Assembly (NCBI GenBank): GCA_016717285.1
Contig: JADKFU010000001.1
Coordinates: forward strand, 372,001-436,000
Origin: Chitinophagaceae bacterium
Lineage (GTDB): Bacteria; Bacteroidota; Bacteroidia; Chitinophagales; UBA10324
Length of the DNA stretch: 64,000 bases
Direction of reading: 5' to 3'
The notes beneath the pieces were generated by a model, which worked only from the letters and a program-made list of their open reading frames with translations, was not told the origin of the DNA and did not search any database. The position numbers and the translations under genes are program-made. Shown one piece after another: positions 54,242-63,900 of the stretch (positions are counted from its first letter, which is position 1; each line of letters begins with the position of its first letter).

Positions 54242-54562
54242 ATGGAAGAGAAATCAAAAAGTAGTTTTAAAAAATATCCAGAAGCGTGGAAGGTTTACAT
54301 TGACTGTGTTCACAAATGGAAAGTAACGGAAGACGAACAATTCCCTAATGGTTGGAAATACGGAATACCAAATCCTGAAAATAGAAACGACTACTTATAC
54401 TCTGACTGTCCAGCAAAATTATTTATTGAGTTCAAAAATCTTTTTTACCAAAATCATGGAATCATTGGGGTAAGAACTTTTTTATGGCGATTGGAAAAGA
54501 TGGAAGGAAAAATTTCCAAATCAGAATATGAAAGCAATTTAAAATTCTTAGAAAGAATTTGA
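54242..54562 (+). CDS. Hypothetical island protein after the HigA-type gene
   Basis: A 106-residue charged, helical protein (MEEKSKSSFKKYPEAWKVY, then HKWKVTEDEQFPNGWKYGIP, then RTFLWRLEKMEGKISKSEYE). I recognise no domain. The frame is open upstream to 54152 within the preceding gene. The ATG at 54242 is chosen because it is 22 bases after the previous stop. It is probably the last gene of the island before core DNA resumes. No signal peptide is seen. Confidence 0.5.
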   Translation: MEEKSKSSFKKYPEAWKVYIDCVHKWKVTEDEQFPNGWKYGIPNPENRNDYLYSDCPAKLFIEFKNLFYQNHGIIGVRTFLWRLEKMEGKISKSEYESNLKFLERI

Positions 54563-54672
54563 ACTACCACTGCGATTTTATATTTGCGTTGTAGAGTTCG
54601 CTTTCTATGGAAATAACTTCAGCACGGTTAGCTTTCCCTCTTTTCTCCATCGTTTCAGAAACATAATTATGG

Positions 54673-57528
54673 CTATTGCTGAATGACCAGCTTCGCCAAT
54701 AATGATTTTCCGTTGGCTTCTAATTGAAGAATATATATGCCTGAAGGGAGTTTTCTCAAATCCATGGAAACAAGCTGTGTATTTTCTTCTATCATATATT
54801 CAGACGATTGGACCAATTGATTCCCCGGTGTAAAAATTTTAGCCTGCAGCGAAACAGCTTCCGGTGAAGTAATCTTCATGGTAACGAAATCGGAAGCAGG
54901 ATTAGGGAAGAGGCTCACCTGCATGTTTAATTGGTTGGAGACAATATCCTCTTGCTCCAGTTTGCAGAACCAGGGTGAGTTTTTGGTGAATGCATTTAGC
55001 CGGTAGCAGGCTTTTTTGTCGAATGAGCCTGTTGCTGATACAATTTTCAGCAGGTATTGACCGGCCGGCGCTGTATTAAAAATGATGGATTCGTCAGTTG
55101 CTCCCGGATTAGTGGACGAGTTGATCAACTGACCGTTTTTTTTGTATAAATAAAGATCATAATCAATTTTAAGATCCGAAAGTAGCAGCTTTAAATTGGT
55201 GACGGATGTTGTTTTGAATTGAAACCAGTCTGTATCTGTGCTTGCAGAAACAGAACCGGTATATCCAAAAAAATACGTATCATTTGTAGTGCTTATCTGT
55301 TTTGCAGTAGCCGAGGTATTGTTGGGTTCATTTTTGTCAAAGCATTCATCTGCAACATTTAGCTTAATCAATTGCACTTCATCGCTACCATTCGATCCTG
55401 ATTGATAGACATCTGACGTAGTGAAGAAAGCCTGATCTGTGACGGCCACCATATACAGGGAGTTGTTTTTATCCCATTCAACATCAAAAACAGTTTGATC
55501 TCCTTTACCGCCTGCCGCATAATTCCAGACCAATGCGCCGTCAACGGTATATTTTGCAATGAATCCGTCTTGATTTACCGAACCGGAATCGGCGTCAAAA
55601 ATATTACCATCGATACCCTCTTCTGATCCGGTTTGACCGACGAGGTATATGAAATTATTCGCCTTATCAACTGCGATTCCCCTTGAACGATCGAGGTCAG
55701 ATCCGCCATAATAGGTTCCCCAGGCAAGTTGTCCATCAGGTGTAAATTTGGCCAGGTAGCCATCCGGAGTTGGATCTCCGTTGTTATTATAGCCTTCATT
55801 CCATTCAGTTTGTACAGCACCGGATGTTGCAATACCCACCTGGCTGATGGTCCAGCCTCCCATATATGCATTTCCATATGCGTCAATCTGAAGTCCGCGT
55901 CCATGTTCATCACCCTCGCCGCCGTAATAACTGCACCAATAAAAATGGCCTGTAGTATTCCATTTGGAAATGAAAGCATCTTGTGGCCCGCCACCATATA
56001 CACTTTGATGAACTCCGGGCGATGCAAATTGAGTGGTGCTTTCACAGGTTCCCTGAATGTAAAAGTCACCGTTAGTCATTAATACGAGGTCGTGGGCTCG
56101 ATCCTGACTTGGCCCGCTCAGATAAGAACACCAAAGCAGCGTACCACTATTGGTAAATGCACCTACCATTACATCTCCTGTCACTTCATCCACACCATTA
56201 TAAATTTCCTGATAAGCACCAGGTGTTGAAATATTGTCAGGGCTGCAGGTATAACCATCAAAATAAACATTGCCTGAACCATCGCACTCTATTGCACTGA
56301 TCTGATCTCCGTATCCGGTACCACCAAAGTAGGTTGCCCACTGACGGATGCCATAGCTGTCGAACTTTACCAGGAAGGCATCCATCGCGCCACCAAAAAC
56401 GCTTTGATGAGATCCTTCAGTTGCGATACCGGTGCTGCTGTATGTATTTCCACCAACAAAAACATTGTGAAGTGCGTCAGCGGCAATTGCATGACAACCA
56501 TCGCGACTGGTAGACCCATAGTAGGTAGCCCAGGTAAGTTTACCATTGGGTTTGAATTTGGCTGCAAAACCATCTACTACGCCTCCGCCAAAAGTAACCT
56601 GATAAGCACCCGTGCTGGCAATGTAACTTGTGCTCATGGTATTGCCCGCCAGCAATGGATTGCCTTTTTTATCAATTGCTAATTCACCTTCAAAAAGATC
56701 TTCATCTGCGCTGCCGCCATAGTAAGTAAACCAGGTAATGTTGGGGTCGATGATGAGGGTATTATTTGTTTTTTCTACTATATGATAACTTACCGTATTT
56801 TTTGTGACTACGTATTGAACATCCATTTTCACCTTTTTCTCTTCTGTATAGGCGAATATTTCGCCTTCATTTATCTTTCCTTTAGAAGAGAGAAGGTCGA
56901 TGCTTCCATCAGCTTGTGGATTCAATGCAGTGGCTCCTGCATATTGCATCTTAATGATAGAAGCATCCGCTCCGGGATGTATTCTCCATTCATATTTCAA
57001 GAAATGATTTGTTTGATCCGGAGTTGAAAAAACGAGGTCAATTCCGGGATAGACATTTTTATAAGTAATCGAATGATAACTGCGCACGTTGGTAATTCCA
57101 TTGGTGCCGGTATTGGTGGTATAGAAATTTAACAATGCTTCACTGGCGTCAGCAGGAATCAATTCAGCGGAAGAGGCTCCGATAAATTTAACATCTATCC
57201 TTTGCGATGAAACCTGCTGATTTTCCTCCGGCAAATCAGCATGCTTATTTAAGCCAGCCTCTGAATTTAATGAAGCTGATGGTGAAGCTTCATTGCCTGT
57301 AGCCTGAAATAATTCATAGCTGAATCCATCAGTTTTCAATTGGAGGTTGAACTGGCCGGCGGAATAAATATACCGGACAGAGGAATTTGGAGAATGGTGC
57401 TGATCCATCACCTGCCCTTTGTTTTCAACAAAACCCGTATTGATTTTTGAGGAAAACTGTTCTGTCTGAAAATGCTGTGAGAAAGCAGTTTGATAAAAAA
57501 AGCAAAGGAGATAAATGAAGCGCTTCAT
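54673..57528 (-). CDS. SBBP-repeat beta-propeller T9SS protein
   Basis: A 951-residue secreted protein. The signal peptide covers about 1-17. An N-terminal domain (about 30-235; GFVENKGQVMDQHHSPNSSV) is typical of SBBP-repeat proteins. From about 265 to 720 come SBBP beta-propeller repeats such as WATYYGGS-type units (LTWATYYGSTSRDGCHAIAA and FYWCSYYGGEGDEHGRGLQI). A PPC-like domain follows (about 735-850; DTDWFQF, GQYLLKIV) and a type A sorting domain (about 870-951; LFPNPASDFVTM). It is probably a surface-exposed propeller of unknown ligand. It marks the return to core-like DNA after the island. Confidence 0.9.
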   Translation of the reverse strand: MKRFIYLLCFFYQTAFSQHFQTEQFSSKINTGFVENKGQVMDQHHSPNSSVRYIYSAGQFNLQLKTDGFSYELFQATGNEASPSASLNSEAGLNKHADLPEENQQVSSQRIDVKFIGASSAELIPADASEALLNFYTTNTGTNGITNVRSYHSITYKNVYPGIDLVFSTPDQTNHFLKYEWRIHPGADASIIKMQYAGATALNPQADGSIDLLSSKGKINEGEIFAYTEEKKVKMDVQYVVTKNTVSYHIVEKTNNTLIIDPNITWFTYYGGSADEDLFEGELAIDKKGNPLLAGNTMSTSYIASTGAYQVTFGGGVVDGFAAKFKPNGKLTWATYYGSTSRDGCHAIAADALHNVFVGGNTYSSTGIATEGSHQSVFGGAMDAFLVKFDSYGIRQWATYFGGTGYGDQISAIECDGSGNVYFDGYTCSPDNISTPGAYQEIYNGVDEVTGDVMVGAFTNSGTLLWCSYLSGPSQDRAHDLVLMTNGDFYIQGTCESTTQFASPGVHQSVYGGGPQDAFISKWNTTGHFYWCSYYGGEGDEHGRGLQIDAYGNAYMGGWTISQVGIATSGAVQTEWNEGYNNNGDPTPDGYLAKFTPDGQLAWGTYYGGSDLDRSRGIAVDKANNFIYLVGQTGSEEGIDGNIFDADSGSVNQDGFIAKYTVDGALVWNYAAGGKGDQTVFDVEWDKNNSLYMVAVTDQAFFTTSDVYQSGSNGSDEVQLIKLNVADECFDKNEPNNTSATAKQISTTNDTYFFGYTGSVSASTDTDWFQFKTTSVTNLKLLLSDLKIDYDLYLYKKNGQLINSSTNPGATDESIIFNTAPAGQYLLKIVSATGSFDKKACYRLNAFTKNSPWFCKLEQEDIVSNQLNMQVSLFPNPASDFVTMKITSPEAVSLQAKIFTPGNQLVQSSEYMIEENTQLVSMDLRKLPSGIYILQLEANGKSLLAKLVIQQ

Positions 57529-57774
57529 AATTTTATATTTATGGTTGAATAGAAACTGACTGCAGAATTAACGACAATTTTAATTTCCGGCTGCCGTAAT
57601 TGCCTGCATCAGGATATTTTTAACAGGATGGTTCAGCTCTTTTCCTTTGATAAAGCTACAGTTTTATTCAAAGTAATTTAAAAATATATACGGTAACACA
57701 AGCATGTTAATCTTCTGAGGTAGTGAGCAATGAGAGATGAATAGTGAATAGGAATATTTAGCTGTCAGTAACAT

Positions 57775-58494
57775 TCAGGATTTCTTTTTTTTCTTCTTCT
57801 TTGCCGCTGCAGTCATTTTTTTAATTGCTTCCTTATTTAATTGCTGCTTCATCATTTTCTCATATTCGCCGGCCAAATAGAAGTTACAAACCGGTCTCAT
57901 AATGCACTCGGGACACATAGGAGCAGGCCGGCAAATTTCACGGCCGAGGAAAGAGATAGCCATGCCTGCTTCGCCCCAGTCTTTCGGATCGATAGCTTTC
58001 ATCAATTGTTGTTCAATTTTCTCAGGATCTGTTCCTGTCGCTATTCCTAACCGCGGAGCCACGCGCATCACGTGCAGGTCAACGATAATGCCTTCTGCTT
58101 TTGCACCGGCTTCACGCATGATCACATTTGCTGACTTTCGGCCAATACCTGAAAAGTGAATCAACTCATTCATGCTAACCGGTGCTTTGCCTGACTTAAT
58201 TTCTTTCGCAATTCCAATGATCCATTCGGCTTTTTTCCGCCCTCCGGGCACGCCTTTTATCAATGGATAAAGACCTTCCGGCTTTGCAGCTATTGATTTG
58301 AAATCAGGATATGCACCAAAAAGTGCAGGCGCAATTTGATTGATATATGCATCTGAAGAGCGTGCTGACAAAACCACCATTACCAGCAACTGATAATCAT
58401 TCCGGTAATCCAGCGGATGTTTCTTGTTTTTGTACTTCCTGATAAGCGGTTTAATCGCTTTTTTCCAATCGGTTGTTTTTGCCATGGTTCCCAA
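57775..58494 (-). CDS. Endonuclease III-like DNA glycosylase (Nth family)
   Basis: A 239-residue helix-hairpin-helix DNA glycosylase/AP lyase of base excision repair. The hairpin is HFSGIGRKSANVIM with the catalytic lysine, and the catalytic aspartate is in IIVDLHVMRVAPRLG. The C-terminal four-cysteine iron-sulfur motif is C-x5-C-x2-C-x5-C (CRPAPMCPECIMRPVC), one residue shorter in the first gap than in E. coli Nth. The C-terminus is a lysine run (KKKKKKKS) of unknown value, perhaps for DNA binding. ATG codons occur at residues 1 and 4, and the second could be the true start. Confidence 0.9.
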   Translation of the reverse strand: MGTMAKTTDWKKAIKPLIRKYKNKKHPLDYRNDYQLLVMVVLSARSSDAYINQIAPALFGAYPDFKSIAAKPEGLYPLIKGVPGGRKKAEWIIGIAKEIKSGKAPVSMNELIHFSGIGRKSANVIMREAGAKAEGIIVDLHVMRVAPRLGIATGTDPEKIEQQLMKAIDPKDWGEAGMAISFLGREICRPAPMCPECIMRPVCNFYLAGEYEKMMKQQLNKEAIKKMTAAAKKKKKKKS

Positions 58495-58566
58495 TTAAAT
58501 TACACCCTGGTGTATAAGGATGAAGTCAAAATATTTTCTTTTTCTATTTACAGAATGCCTGCAGAA

Positions 58567-61500
58567 CTATTGCACCATTACTTTTTTAGTGATGTGATCA
58601 TTACCGGAAACTAAAGTAACAAAGTAAACACCATGTGCCAGGTGTGATAAATCAACTTCAATTCCTTCAGCGGTGGAGTTTTTAAATTCGTAGTTATAAA
58701 CAGATTGCCCAACAAGATCGGTTATCTCTACTTTTCCATCCTTGCGTTGTGCCAGGCTGATGTCGATGAAGAAGTGTCCGTCTGTAGGGTTCGGATAGAC
58801 ATCTACCATTGTTTTGTCAGTAAATAAATATTCACCCGTTCCTGTGGTGAGTCCAACTGTAAATTGCTGGTACACTTGTCCGCCAAAATCACTGTTGAAG
58901 TTTTTAATGATGGAACCATTAGTGGTTTTCCTGAAGCGAACATATCCGTTGCCTTGCGCCGGATTTGCCCACCAGGTCAATCCGTCTTCTCCGGAATCCG
59001 TTAATTCAAACTTATAACAACCGGCATCCAGTGTTACTGTATCACGGTAGATTATGTTCGGATCTAAACCTGTTTTGTTAATCAAAATATTTCCTGATTC
59101 ATCTTTCAAGGTGTACTTATTTTCATCAGACCAGTTGTTTGTTTTCAGTTCGATATAAAACTGATCGGGCATCACCACAGGATAAATGAAATGCGATGTC
59201 CTGCTGTTGTTCAGCGCATATTCGTCGTTGCCGCCATTTGGTTTGCTTACTGATACATTAAATGTTGTTGCATTGCTCACCCATTCAAAAGTGCTGAGTG
59301 TGATGGTTGCTTCCTCAGTTATTTTCAGCTCGCCGGTCCAGTTATAAACGGAAGGTGTCGCGCCATCTAATCCATAGGTGATGGTTAATGAAGTAAGTGT
59401 GGTGGAACCTGTGTTCCTGATTTTAACTATAGGATTGGTACAAACCGGATTCATACGTCCCCACATCTGATCGGTGCTTGGTGAAAGAATTTCTTCTAAT
59501 GATGCATCCAATGTAAAGTTAGGAGCACCGTAAGTGATCAGTTGATCTTCAATCTGATAATAGTCCCAGCCACCCGTATTGGTGTAAGTCTGCACATCAT
59601 GATCCAGTGTAACAGCAGTTCCAGCAGTTGTAAATGGAGTAAGTTCCCAGTCATACGTCCAGACTTCAGCGCCGGGACACCAGTTGGCGCGGTCATATAT
59701 CCAGGTGCCACCCTGAGGATAGACAGGATTCAGATCACAATTGTTTCTCCATACGGCTTTGGAATATTGTTGCACACCGTTCACTTTGTAGTAATGCGTT
59801 TTGGAACAAAATTCCGCACAGTTTTGTGGCGTGTCCATGCCATGTCCTGTTACGCGTGATTTCCATCTTGTATTCACGGCAGTGGAAGGAAGATTGATAG
59901 TAAGTGGCTGAAGATGATTTTCAATCGGATCACTTGGTTGTCCGTAATTGAAACCACCATTCCATAAATTCTGAACACTCAATACATCGCGCGGCGGTGT
60001 GCCTTCAATCATCAAAAACTTTACATCCAGCAATTCCTGCCAGTTACCTGCATTCAGATGAACAGTGTCTGCAAGCAAAGGACGGTAATCACTCACATCA
60101 AACGTCCATGTAAAGCCATCACCCAAACTGAGATTTATTCCGTAAGGAGTAATGTAACGCGCCAATTCAAACCTGAATACCTGGGGATATTTATTATACC
60201 AATCGTAATACACAAGAGAAAGCGTGCTGTCGGGATTAACAAGTGATGAATCAATGGCTACGCCTTGTTCGTTGTACACATAATTGTGGTAATAGGCAGG
60301 CCACACATTTTGGGTGCTGGTGGCAACTCCCGGATTGTTAACTGAATCAGTGTAGGTAATGAGTTGTACAGGCGCCATAATGGTGGAATCAACTACCAAA
60401 ACAGAATCAAGATATTGCTCGTACACGCCACGTTCAAATTTTATATCAGGCCGTACAGTGGTGGTAACAAAATCATTGATTTCATTTGCTTTTTTGAAAG
60501 GGTTATCCACTCCGTTTGAAAGGGCAGGCGCATTATTTGCCGGTGCTGCATCTGCGAAGGTTTGGTAATTGCCGTCATCAAAATGATAATACAAAGCGAG
60601 GTTAGTGTAATTAGGATGCGTTGCATCAATCGTCTTAAACATATATTCCTGAATGGTAGTCGCAGGCAGTTCTTTGTTGAACACGGCAAACTCATCTATT
60701 TTTCCTTCATACGTTTGTGAACCATTCCAGTTGCCCCTTCCAATCTTGAAATATTTTATGCCCTTCATGCTTTTTGTTTTACCGGAGCCGGTGTACCATT
60801 GCACACCATTCAGGTAAATCTTCATCGAACCGGTTGCAACATTCTTTGTAAACGCCCAGTGGTTCCATTGCCCTTTTATCTGAGTAGCAGTGGCAACTTT
60901 GTTAATGCGGTCATATCCCGTGCCTGAGAAACCGGCATCCCAATATACATTGCTGTCTGACCATGGAAGATGTGAATTCAGCAACCTGTTTTGCAAACTG
61001 TCGACCGCTTCAAATGCAGTTCCATCCATCGGTTGAAGTTCAGGTGTTCCATAACACCAAAGTGTAATGGTTACGAATGAATCAATGGCAGCTACTTCTT
61101 CATTCACCGGAACATCTACATATCCGTAAGAATGAAAAGAAGCGACACGGTCGTTGCCCGCTCCTGATAATCCGGAATTATAGGTGGTTGAAGTTGCTGT
61201 CACTACATTATTTAATGCGGTCTGCGAATTATCATAGGTGATATCAATGATCAGGTTGGAAGTGCCATCCCAATTGAATGGAGTGGTGAATTGAAAACTG
61301 TTCCAACCAGTGTTATTGAACGAAGTGTTTTTTGAATAAACCGTTGTGAGTCCGGTAGCAGAATAAGTTGCTTGCGACAATGAGTCGAGAGTGGAAGTTT
61401 TAATTTTAATAGTGAGATTGGACAATTCAGATCCCAATGTTTGCAGGTAGAACTGAAGTCCTGTAATGTTTCCCGCACTCATACCTGCAGCAGTGATTTC

Positions 61501-61998
61501 ACTTGCTTTCCAAAGATATTGTGTATGTGAAACAGGATTGACCGTACCGAATGGTAAGGTCGTATTTGTAGTGCTGATTCCAACCTGGTAAGTATTTAGC
61601 GAAGTGGTACTTGTATTCACCATAAAGTATTGCCATGCGGGAGAGTATTTCCATGATGGTGTATTCATGTAAGCAACACTGGAAGGCGTTGCACCATTTA
61701 CGGTATATGTTGGCTGATGAATTAAAGTTGAATCAAGGAAGCCGGTATTTTTATACAGATAAGTGTACGTAAGATAATCCCATTCTCCGCAGGCCGGACT
61801 TTGAGCAGGATTACATTTCAAGGTGTACTTCATCATGATTTTTTCGAACTTGACAGTATCAGATGGAAATACAAACGATGCATCCTGCGGTGAACCAAAA
61901 GTGAAGGCCTGTACAACAATGGTATCACCCGGATCTGCAACAGCTTTTATGGTTATAAAAAAAACAGGAAAGAAAATCGTGAGTAGGAATTTTTTCAT
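58567..61998 (-). CDS. PNGase F-like T9SS-secreted protein with a large LamG-containing insertion
   Basis: An 1143-residue secreted protein. The signal peptide covers about 1-22. Residues 28-80 resemble the start of the PNGase F N-domain (FVFPSDTVKFEKIMMKY, then CGEWDYLTY with Asp74 matching the PNGase F catalytic Asp60). About 470 residues of insertion follow, including a LamG/concanavalin-like domain (about 290-430; WNHWAFTKNVATGSMKIYLN). The PNGase fold resumes near 560 (ITPYGINLSLGDGFTWTFDV) and the C-domain shows GHGMDTPQNCAEFC with Glu729, NPVYPQGGTW and DRANWCPG. A type A sorting domain ends the protein (YPNPTDGHFFIDI). It may deglycosylate N-glycoproteins, but the second glutamate (Glu118 in PNGase F) is not evident. 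Confidence 0.85.
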   Translation of the reverse strand: MKKFLLTIFFPVFFITIKAVADPGDTIVVQAFTFGSPQDASFVFPSDTVKFEKIMMKYTLKCNPAQSPACGEWDYLTYTYLYKNTGFLDSTLIHQPTYTVNGATPSSVAYMNTPSWKYSPAWQYFMVNTSTTSLNTYQVGISTTNTTLPFGTVNPVSHTQYLWKASEITAAGMSAGNITGLQFYLQTLGSELSNLTIKIKTSTLDSLSQATYSATGLTTVYSKNTSFNNTGWNSFQFTTPFNWDGTSNLIIDITYDNSQTALNNVVTATSTTYNSGLSGAGNDRVASFHSYGYVDVPVNEEVAAIDSFVTITLWCYGTPELQPMDGTAFEAVDSLQNRLLNSHLPWSDSNVYWDAGFSGTGYDRINKVATATQIKGQWNHWAFTKNVATGSMKIYLNGVQWYTGSGKTKSMKGIKYFKIGRGNWNGSQTYEGKIDEFAVFNKELPATTIQEYMFKTIDATHPNYTNLALYYHFDDGNYQTFADAAPANNAPALSNGVDNPFKKANEINDFVTTTVRPDIKFERGVYEQYLDSVLVVDSTIMAPVQLITYTDSVNNPGVATSTQNVWPAYYHNYVYNEQGVAIDSSLVNPDSTLSLVYYDWYNKYPQVFRFELARYITPYGINLSLGDGFTWTFDVSDYRPLLADTVHLNAGNWQELLDVKFLMIEGTPPRDVLSVQNLWNGGFNYGQPSDPIENHLQPLTINLPSTAVNTRWKSRVTGHGMDTPQNCAEFCSKTHYYKVNGVQQYSKAVWRNNCDLNPVYPQGGTWIYDRANWCPGAEVWTYDWELTPFTTAGTAVTLDHDVQTYTNTGGWDYYQIEDQLITYGAPNFTLDASLEEILSPSTDQMWGRMNPVCTNPIVKIRNTGSTTLTSLTITYGLDGATPSVYNWTGELKITEEATITLSTFEWVSNATTFNVSVSKPNGGNDEYALNNSRTSHFIYPVVMPDQFYIELKTNNWSDENKYTLKDESGNILINKTGLDPNIIYRDTVTLDAGCYKFELTDSGEDGLTWWANPAQGNGYVRFRKTTNGSIIKNFNSDFGGQVYQQFTVGLTTGTGEYLFTDKTMVDVYPNPTDGHFFIDISLAQRKDGKVEITDLVGQSVYNYEFKNSTAEGIEVDLSHLAHGVYFVTLVSGNDHITKKVMVQ

Positions 61999-62172
61999 GA
62001 TGTGTGAAATATTTAGGAGCCCGAAAATAAGGATTCTGTTGCAACCAATTTAAGTTAAAGAGCTGCTATATTTTACCATTACTTTGAAACAAAAAGTTTA
62101 TACCGTATCAATACTGCAAGCTATCTGCTTTTACACAAATTGCGCTGGTTTTTTATTATGCCGCAATCCGAG

Positions 62173-62180
62173 TAGTTTTG
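62173..62180 (+). promoter_or_regulatory. Bacteroidota -7 promoter element (TAGTTTTG) for the lipase-like gene
   Basis: TAGTTTTG matches TAnnTTTG and ends 20 bases before the ATG at 62201. This supports that start over the upstream one at 62084. No clear -33 element is seen. Confidence 0.45.
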
Positions 62181-62200
62181 GCCTCCTTCATCCATTCTTT

Positions 62201-63844
62201 ATGAGAAAATGTTTCCTCTTTAGCATCTGCTTTTTTTTCCTGATAAGAAGCCAGGCCCAACAACTGGTATCCTACGAATTAATTGCAACTTATTCACTCA
62301 ACCAGATTGACAGCATATATACTGCCAATGGAATTCCGGGAATTATTCTTCCGAGCACCTATGGCGTGCAAGCTTATAAAGTGCTTTATAATACGCTGGA
62401 TGCCGACAGTTTACCCATTCTTGCATCAGGCGCTCTCTTTGTGCCGGTTGCACCTAACTGTCATGCGCCACTTGCCAGCTACCAGCATGGAACCATACTG
62501 CTGAAAGAAGATGTGCCATCAAGGTTAGCAGGCGGAGAAGTGATTATCGGTCTCTCTATGGCTGCTGATGGTGTGGTATTGTGCATGCCGGATTATCTTG
62601 GTCTTGGTGATTCACCGGGACTACATCCTTATGTGCATGCGGAAACTGAAGCAAGAGCGGTGGCTGATTTGCTGGTGGTGTCATTAACCATCTGTGATGA
62701 GTTGAACATCACTTTAAACAATCAATTGTTTCTGATTGGTTATTCACAGGGTGGTCATGCTACTATGGCCGCACATCAGATGATACAGGAACATTACAAC
62801 AGCTACTTCACAGTAACAGCTTCCGCTCCGATGTCGGGGCCGTATGATCTTTCAGGTGTGCAGGCCGGTATCATTTCTCAGGGTGGTGAATATCCGAATC
62901 CTGGATACCTGCCTTATTTATTGTTGTCCTACAACAGTGTCTATCATATGTACGATGCAGTGTCAGATTTCCTGGTGTCGCCTTATGATGTTTTGTTGCC
63001 GCCATTGTTTGATGGGTTGCATACCATGGCTGAAGTGAATGCGGTTATGCCGGCAGTACCGAACGACATCATTGTGCCTGCTGTGCTGGATTCCTTCAAT
63101 ACCGATCCGGATTATAAGCTGCACGGATTTCTTAAAGACAATGACACCTACAACTGGAAACCGGAAGCACCTTTGCGCATGTATTTTTGCGAAGGTGATA
63201 AGGATGTGAATTATTTGAACGCCTACGTTGCATACGATACGTTTACTGCCAAAGGAGCAACCGGCATTTCATTAGTGAGCTCAGGCGCAGGACTCGATCA
63301 TACGGGTTGTGCATTCCCTTCTTTACTGAGCGGAAAATTCTGGCTCGATACGTTCAGGTTGGATAAGCTGAAGTTGCTGTTTGATTATCAATTTGAATCT
63401 TATGTAGGGGCCGGTGATGGTTCACTCACGGTGCATGTTACTGGTGGATTTCCGCCATACACCTATGCATGGAGTAATGGTGGAACAGATTCAACGATTG
63501 CTAACCTTACGTTTGGAATTTATTCGGTGGTAGTGAAAGACAACACCGGTTGTCCGGTTGATGCTTCTATTTATCTTCCGGTTCAGGTAGGTATTGAAGA
63601 ACTCTTTGCGCAACAAGTAAAAGTTTATCCCAGTCCCTTCAGCGATTTTGCGACTGTCGAATTTCCTGTTTTTGGAAATTATACATTGCTTCTTGCTGAT
63701 GTTTGGGGCAATAATGTAAGGTCGGTAAACGTAGAGGGTGATAGAGTGATTTTGCATCGTGAACAATTATCAGCCGGCATTTATTTTCTTTCCATCATGA
63801 ACGAAGCAGGAGTCATTGTCCGAAAGAAGCTGGTTGTTCAATGA
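62201..63844 (+). CDS. Secreted lipase-like alpha/beta hydrolase with SprB-like repeat and T9SS signal
   Basis: A 547-residue protein. The signal peptide is residues 1-19 (ending IRSQAQ). The alpha/beta hydrolase domain (about 30-370) has the nucleophile elbow GYSQG (LIGYSQGGHATMAAHQ), an acid in FCEGDKDVNYL and a histidine in GLDHTGCAFPS. This layout resembles secretory lipases. A SprB-like segment follows (about 400-450; VTGGFPPYTYAWSNGG, IYSVVVKDNTGC) and a type A sorting domain (about 470-547; VYPSPFSDFATVEF). The frame is open from 62084, but the ATG at 62201 gives a proper signal peptide. The substrate is unknown. Confidence 0.87.
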   Translation: MRKCFLFSICFFFLIRSQAQQLVSYELIATYSLNQIDSIYTANGIPGIILPSTYGVQAYKVLYNTLDADSLPILASGALFVPVAPNCHAPLASYQHGTILLKEDVPSRLAGGEVIIGLSMAADGVVLCMPDYLGLGDSPGLHPYVHAETEARAVADLLVVSLTICDELNITLNNQLFLIGYSQGGHATMAAHQMIQEHYNSYFTVTASAPMSGPYDLSGVQAGIISQGGEYPNPGYLPYLLLSYNSVYHMYDAVSDFLVSPYDVLLPPLFDGLHTMAEVNAVMPAVPNDIIVPAVLDSFNTDPDYKLHGFLKDNDTYNWKPEAPLRMYFCEGDKDVNYLNAYVAYDTFTAKGATGISLVSSGAGLDHTGCAFPSLLSGKFWLDTFRLDKLKLLFDYQFESYVGAGDGSLTVHVTGGFPPYTYAWSNGGTDSTIANLTFGIYSVVVKDNTGCPVDASIYLPVQVGIEELFAQQVKVYPSPFSDFATVEFPVFGNYTLLLADVWGNNVRSVNVEGDRVILHREQLSAGIYFLSIMNEAGVIVRKKLVVQ

Positions 63845-63900
63845 CCGCTCTTTTTTCATCGCACTCATCTTTTGAATAAATTTCACGTACAGTCATAGCA

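Larger units (their letters stand above)
45569..54640. mobile_element. tRNA-Leu-associated integrative genomic island
   Basis: A tyrosine-integrase gene begins 128 bases after the tRNA 3' end. It is followed by about 8 kb of visibly AT-richer DNA with toxin-antitoxin, nuclease-like, frameshifted and TIR genes. The next core-like gene ends at 54673. The left boundary is placed at the tRNA 3' end. The right boundary is uncertain, because I could not find a clear copy of the tRNA 3' end (cgagttcgaatctcgt) near 54.6 kb. Confidence 0.7.

Noticed and set aside
54563..54672. Duplicate of the tRNA-Leu 3' end marking the right attachment site
   Set aside because: No stretch similar to cgagttcgaatctcgt is visible there by eye, so the right end stays undefined.
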